Source: JBPOFM01 sp051252455
GTDB taxonomy: Bacteria; Bacteroidota; Bacteroidia; Flavobacteriales; Flavobacteriaceae
Assembly (NCBI GenBank): GCA_051252455.1
Contig: JBPOFM010000002.1
Span: 310,001 to 374,000 of the forward strand
Direction: 5' to 3'
Length of the DNA: 64,000 nucleotides
The translations under genes were made by a program, and so were the position numbers. Of this stretch, positions 60,133 through 64,000 are shown piece by piece (within the stretch, counting starts at the first letter, position 1; each line of letters begins with the position of its first letter). The notes beneath the pieces are model-generated. The model saw nothing but the letters and a program-made list of their open reading frames with translations, was not told the DNA's origin and made no database searches.

Positions 60133-61356
60133 ATGGGTTTAAAAAATAGTTTACACAAGTTAAAATTAAAGTATGAAGGCACGAAAATGTCGCCTGCGTT
60201 CAACGCGTTGCATACTTTTTTATACTTGCCAAATGAGACCACACATAATGGAACTCATATTAAAGTGGCTGACGATCTAAAACGAACAATGAATATTGTC
60301 ATTATGGCGATGGTGCCTTGTTTGATCTTTGGAATGTTCAATGCAGGTTACCAACATCATGTTGCTTTAGGGGAAATTGGTCGTGCGACTGGCTTTTTCG
60401 ATACTGCATTTTGGAATTGGGATAATCTTGTTATCGGTTTATGGAAAGTTTTGCCATTGGTCATTGTGTCTTATGGTGTTGGTTTGGCGATCGAATTTGT
60501 TTTCGCTATCATCAAAAAACATGAAGTTGAAGAAGGATATTTGGTAACAGGAATGTTAGTGCCTTTAATTGTTCCTATAGATACACCATTATGGATGCTT
60601 GCCGTTGCGGTTGCATTTGGTGTTGTGATTGGCAAAGAAGTATTTGGTGGGACAGGAATGAATATATTAAATCCGGCCTTGACCATACGTGCGTTCTTAT
60701 TTTTCGCATATCCTACTTGGATGTCTGGAGATAAGGTGTGGGTACATGGTGCTGTTGCGAGAGATAAAGCGATTGCGGCAGGTGAAAATGTGGATGCTAT
60801 TTCTGGAGAAACAATCCTTGGTGCCTTGGCACAAGGCAAAGAAGTGGCATACTCAACTTGGGATATGTTCTACGGTCTCATCCCTGGTTCAATTGGCGAA
60901 ACATCAACCATATTAATTGTTTTAGGAGCTTTGTTTTTGGTTTTCACTAAAGTTGGAAGTTGGAGAATCATGCTGTCATGTGCTGCCGGAGCTCTAGCAA
61001 TGGGTCTTATTTTTAACGCTGTGGTTTCTAATGAATGGATTTCAGAAGGTAGTAAATTCTACGGTTTGATGAGCACACCATATTGGGAACATTTAATCAT
61101 TGGTGGATTTGCATTTGGGGCCGTATTTATGGCAACCGATCCTGTAACGGCTTCACAAACCAACAAAGGAAAATGGATTTATGGATTTTTGATTGGATTT
61201 ATATCGATTTTAATTCGTGTGTTTAATCCAGCCTATCCAGAAGGTGTGATGTTGGCTATTTTATTGATGAACGTTTTTGCGCCAACCATCGATCATTACG
61301 TGGTTCAAGGCAACGTAAAACAAAGAATGAAACGTCTAAAAGTTAAAACTGCTTAA
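60133..61356 (+). CDS. nqrB: Na+-translocating NADH:quinone reductase subunit B
   Basis: 407 residues, about ten membrane helices. Diagnostic parts are FVFAIIKKHEVEEGYLVTGMLVPLI, MNILNPALTIRAFLFFAYP and AFGAVFMATDPVTASQTNKGK. The covalent FMN site of NqrB is normally an S/T-G-A-T sequence; here the corresponding segment reads VDAISGETILGAL, with Glu in place of the Ala before the threonine. Together with NqrC it carries the covalently bound flavins on the electron path. The stop shares its last base with the nqrC start. Confidence 0.97.
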   Translation: MGLKNSLHKLKLKYEGTKMSPAFNALHTFLYLPNETTHNGTHIKVADDLKRTMNIVIMAMVPCLIFGMFNAGYQHHVALGEIGRATGFFDTAFWNWDNLVIGLWKVLPLVIVSYGVGLAIEFVFAIIKKHEVEEGYLVTGMLVPLIVPIDTPLWMLAVAVAFGVVIGKEVFGGTGMNILNPALTIRAFLFFAYPTWMSGDKVWVHGAVARDKAIAAGENVDAISGETILGALAQGKEVAYSTWDMFYGLIPGSIGETSTILIVLGALFLVFTKVGSWRIMLSCAAGALAMGLIFNAVVSNEWISEGSKFYGLMSTPYWEHLIIGGFAFGAVFMATDPVTASQTNKGKWIYGFLIGFISILIRVFNPAYPEGVMLAILLMNVFAPTIDHYVVQGNVKQRMKRLKVKTA

Positions 61357-62153
61357 TGATGGAAAACAAAACAGATAAAAATTCATATACAATAATATTT
61401 GCCATTGGAATGGTATTGGTTGTTGGTGGTTTGTTGGCTTTTACGGCTTCCTCACTAAAACCAGCAATCACTGAAAATGTGCGGTTGGAAAAGCAGCAGA
61501 ACATTCTTTATGCAATGGGAATCAATGACAATGATGAAAGCAGTGCGGTGTTCATTTCTACGGATAAAGCGCCTGAAGCTTTTAAGTCAAACATTACAGA
61601 TCAAATTGTGATTACAGTTGATCCAAGTGGAACAATTGTAAAAACTCAAACACGTGATGAGTATTTCAACGAAACAAAAGAAGAGCCTTATCTGATTGAT
61701 GTTAAAAAACAACAAGCAAATGCAAAGGAAGGTAAGCCAAGAAAGTTGCCATTATTTGTTGGAGAAAGAGACGGCAAGACTTATTACGTAGCTCCAATTT
61801 ATGGTAAAGGACTTTGGGATGCCATTTGGGGTTATGTAGCGATTGATAAGGATATGGTAGTGCAAGGCGCCTATTTTGATCACAAAGGTGAGACTCCAGG
61901 ACTTGGGGCCAACATCAAGCAACGTTTCTTCATGGATGATTTTTACGGAGAACATTTATTGACTGAAGCGGGAGTTTTTAAAGGCATCGAAGTTGCAAAA
62001 GGTAACGCAGATCCGAAAAACAATGATAAAACAGATAATCAAGTTGATGCGATTGCAGGAGCGACTATTACCGGTGATGGTGTCACGGCAATGATCAGAA
62101 GTGATTTAAAGCTTTATAAGCCTTATTTTGATAATTTAAAAAACGGTAATTAA
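61356..62153 (+). CDS. nqrC: Na+-translocating NADH:quinone reductase subunit C
   Basis: 265 residues with one N-terminal membrane helix (IFAIGMVLVVGGLLAFTA) and a periplasmic FMN-binding domain. The covalent flavin threonine lies in QVDAIAGATITGDGVTAMI, the normal GAT motif. WDAIWGYVAIDKDMVV and HKGETPGLGANI are also typical. The start could be the first or second of two adjacent ATG codons. It attaches FMN through a phosphoester made by ApbE, which is not in the window but may follow nqrF. Confidence 0.97.
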   Translation: MMENKTDKNSYTIIFAIGMVLVVGGLLAFTASSLKPAITENVRLEKQQNILYAMGINDNDESSAVFISTDKAPEAFKSNITDQIVITVDPSGTIVKTQTRDEYFNETKEEPYLIDVKKQQANAKEGKPRKLPLFVGERDGKTYYVAPIYGKGLWDAIWGYVAIDKDMVVQGAYFDHKGETPGLGANIKQRFFMDDFYGEHLLTEAGVFKGIEVAKGNADPKNNDKTDNQVDAIAGATITGDGVTAMIRSDLKLYKPYFDNLKNGN

Positions 62154-62155
62154 TT

Positions 62156-62806
62156 ATGGGATTACTTTCTAAAAAAGATAGCAAATTAATATTAGATCCA
62201 TTAACGGATAATAATCCTATTACGATCCAAGTATTGGGTATTTGTTCCGCGTTGGCGATTACGGCGGAATTGAAAGCTTCTATCGTAATGGCAATTTCGG
62301 TATTATTTGTACTAGGAATAGGGAATGTTGTGATTTCCTTAATGAGAAACATCATTCCTTCAAAAATTAGAATCATTGTTCAATTGGTAGTTGTTGCCGC
62401 GTTGGTAATTATTGTGGATCAAGTTCTGAAGGCGTTCGCTTATGAGTTGAGTAAAACCTTATCGGTTTTCGTCGGATTGATTATTACCAACTGTATCATT
62501 ATGGGTCGATTTGAGGCCTTTGCATTGGCAAACGGACCGTGGAGATCGTTTCTCGATGGACTTGGTAATGCAGCTGGTTATGGTTTAATACTTATTATCG
62601 TTGGGTTCTTTCGTGAGCTATTAGGTTCAGGAACTTTATTAGGTTTTCCAGTATTAGGAAACCCAATTCCGGGAGAGTTATCAGGATTGTATGCCTATGG
62701 ATATGAGAATAACGGGTTTATGTTGTTATCACCAATGGCATTGATTGTTGTCGGAATCTTAATCTGGATACAACGTAGTAGAAATAAAGACTTAATTGAA
62801 GACTAA
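62156..62806 (+). CDS. nqrD: Na+-translocating NADH:quinone reductase subunit D
   Basis: 216 residues, six membrane helices. LGICSALAITAELKASIVMAI at the start and IITNCIIMGRFEAFALANGPW carry the conserved cysteines of NqrD, which with NqrE hold an intramembrane iron centre. PWRSFLDGLGNAAGYGLIL and GFFRELLGSGTLLG are also diagnostic. A spacer of 85 bases with small repeats separates it from nqrE, unusual in an otherwise tight operon. Confidence 0.97.
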   Translation: MGLLSKKDSKLILDPLTDNNPITIQVLGICSALAITAELKASIVMAISVLFVLGIGNVVISLMRNIIPSKIRIIVQLVVVAALVIIVDQVLKAFAYELSKTLSVFVGLIITNCIIMGRFEAFALANGPWRSFLDGLGNAAGYGLILIIVGFFRELLGSGTLLGFPVLGNPIPGELSGLYAYGYENNGFMLLSPMALIVVGILIWIQRSRNKDLIED

Positions 62807-62891
62807 AAATTAGTTGGCAGTAAGTAGTCTGCGGTGGGCAATCAAATGCTATACTGAAGACTGCCGACTGTGGACTGAAGACTTAAAATAT

Positions 62892-63656
62892 ATGGAACAT
62901 ATAGAATTATTTTTAAAATCAATCTTTATAGATAACATGGTATTTGCAACCTTCCTCGGGATGTGTTCTTACCTTGCAGTTTCTAAAAAAGTGTCTACAG
63001 CAGTTGGACTTGGTGCAGCCGTTATTTTCGTATTGGCCATCACAGTTCCCTTAAACTGGTTGTTGGATCAATACTTATTGCAACCAGGCGCTTTAAAATG
63101 GTTGGGAGCGGAGTATGTAGATCTAGATTTGAGTTTCTTGTCCTTTATCATGTTCATTGCAACCATTGCCACCATGGTACAATTAGTTGAAATTGTGGTT
63201 GAGAAATTCTCTCCTTCATTATACAACTCACTAGGTATCTTTTTGCCGTTGATTGCCGTAAACTGTGCGATTTTAGGAGGCTCTTTATTTATGCAATCTC
63301 GTGAAATCCAATCTTTAGGACTTGCTACTACTTATGGCGTAGGTTCAGGAATTGGTTGGTTTTTAGCGATTTTGGCAATTGCAGCCATTCGTGAAAAAAT
63401 CAGATATTCAAATGTGCCGCCAGCCTTGAGAGGATTGGGAATTACCTTTATCATTACGGGTTTAATGGCCATTGGATTTATGAGTTTCGGAGGAATGTTG
63501 ACAGGCGGAGATGAGCCAGAAGTTACCAAAGGAACAACTGTACAAGAAGGAGATAAAGAGGTTTCACAATTACAATTAAATGAAACTGACAGTAAAAAGA
63601 CATTGGCTGATAAAGCTGATCAAAGTATTGCTAACACTTTAAAAGAAAACCAATAA
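62892..63656 (+). CDS. nqrE: Na+-translocating NADH:quinone reductase subunit E, with C-terminal extension
   Basis: 254 residues from the ATG at 62892 (EHIELFLKSIFIDNMVFATFLGMCSYLAVSKK). An in-frame ATG at 62814 would add 26 residues read from repeat-like spacer sequence and is rejected. Six membrane helices follow, with VNCAILGGSLFMQSRE carrying the second conserved cysteine. NqrE subunits are usually near 200 residues; here a hydrophilic tail of about 50 residues (GDEPEVTKGTTVQEGDKEV onward) extends past the last helix. It shares the intramembrane iron site with NqrD. Confidence 0.96.
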   Translation: MEHIELFLKSIFIDNMVFATFLGMCSYLAVSKKVSTAVGLGAAVIFVLAITVPLNWLLDQYLLQPGALKWLGAEYVDLDLSFLSFIMFIATIATMVQLVEIVVEKFSPSLYNSLGIFLPLIAVNCAILGGSLFMQSREIQSLGLATTYGVGSGIGWFLAILAIAAIREKIRYSNVPPALRGLGITFIITGLMAIGFMSFGGMLTGGDEPEVTKGTTVQEGDKEVSQLQLNETDSKKTLADKADQSIANTLKENQ

Positions 63657-63657
63657 G

Positions 63658-64000
63658 ATGATTTTATTAGCAGCAGGAACATTAGGAACCGTCATAGCAA
63701 CCGTTGTAGCATTTTTGATCATTACGCTACTTTTGGTGACTCTTTTATTGGTTGTCAAGCAAAAACTATCACCATCTGGTCCCGTAAAAATCACCATCAA
63801 TGGTGAAAAAACAATCGAAGTGTCTTCAGGTGGAAGTTTACTTTCAACTTTAGGAAACAACAAAATCTTCTTACCATCTGCATGCGGTGGAGGTGGAACC
63901 TGTATTCAGTGTGAATGTCATGTACTATCTGGAGGTGGTGAAGCATTACCAACAGAAACCCCACATTTTACACGTAGCGAATTAAAGCATGGCGCACGTT
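63658..64000 (+). CDS. nqrF: Na+-translocating NADH:quinone reductase subunit F, N-terminal part (cut by window edge)
   Basis: 114 residues visible. One N-terminal membrane helix (VIATVVAFLIITLLLVTLLLV) is followed by a plant-type [2Fe-2S] domain with the cysteine pattern SACGGGGTCIQCECHV. The FAD and NADH domains lie beyond the window. NqrF is the entry point for electrons from NADH. The start is one base after the nqrE stop. Confidence 0.95.
   Translation, partial: MILLAAGTLGTVIATVVAFLIITLLLVTLLLVVKQKLSPSGPVKITINGEKTIEVSSGGSLLSTLGNNKIFLPSACGGGGTCIQCECHVLSGGGEALPTETPHFTRSELKHGAR

Noticed and set aside
1..64000. tRNA or rRNA genes
   Set aside because: Scanned all gaps by eye; no cloverleaf arms or rRNA sequence were recognised.

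Overview
The window is a low-G+C chromosomal segment of a marine-type Bacteroidetes, most likely a member of the Flavobacteriaceae. The evidence is the short primary sigma factor RpoD, promoters of the TTTG-N19-21-TAnnTTTG type, GLPGLI and SusC-like proteins, three type IX secretion/gliding-associated genes (PorT, the plug-domain protein and a cargo protein with a C-terminal sorting domain), the lipoprotein form of TamL, ProB without a PUA domain, and a Na+-translocating NADH:quinone reductase. No rRNA, tRNA, intact insertion sequence or CRISPR array is visible.

Bases 1-18858 form one exopolysaccharide/capsule locus, all on the plus strand. It holds six GT4-type glycosyltransferases (the first cut by the window edge), a membrane O-acyltransferase, a Wzy-like polymerase, a GT2 glycosyltransferase, a WcaF-like hexapeptide acetyltransferase, a WecA/MraY-type initiating phosphosugar transferase, the Wza-type export lipoprotein and the Wzc-type co-polymerase/tyrosine kinase. 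Inside it lies an unexpected three-gene module (8992-12973). It encodes a fused alpha/beta E1 2-oxoacid dehydrogenase, an E2-like lipoyl acyltransferase with a C-terminal zinc ribbon, and a membrane-anchored phosphopantetheinyl transferase. I read it as a route to an unusual acyl thioester that decorates the glycan. It is the best candidate in the window for an undescribed system.

Bases 18875-53000 are mostly housekeeping genes: rpe and rpoD; the proline operon proC-proB-proA; pnp and rpsO; a SusC-like outer-membrane protein with a GLPGLI partner and a frameshifted small secreted protein; accD; fbaA; tamL; a TrmH-type methyltransferase; porT and ubiE/menG; trkA-trkH; a tandem pair of small membrane proteins, one degenerate; an aminotransferase; a fatty-acid desaturase; rsmG; a secreted hydrolase-like T9SS cargo; pruA; apaG; and a group II PLP decarboxylase. 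Many of the genes end at clear hairpin terminators.

Bases 54075-58740 are sparse and accessory-like. They hold a 13-copy 21-bp tandem repeat, gene-poor AT-rich spacers, a hypothetical gene with visibly higher G+C (56084-57019) and a secreted HExxH protein. From 58741 to the end runs the nqrABCDEF operon, cut inside nqrF by the window edge.
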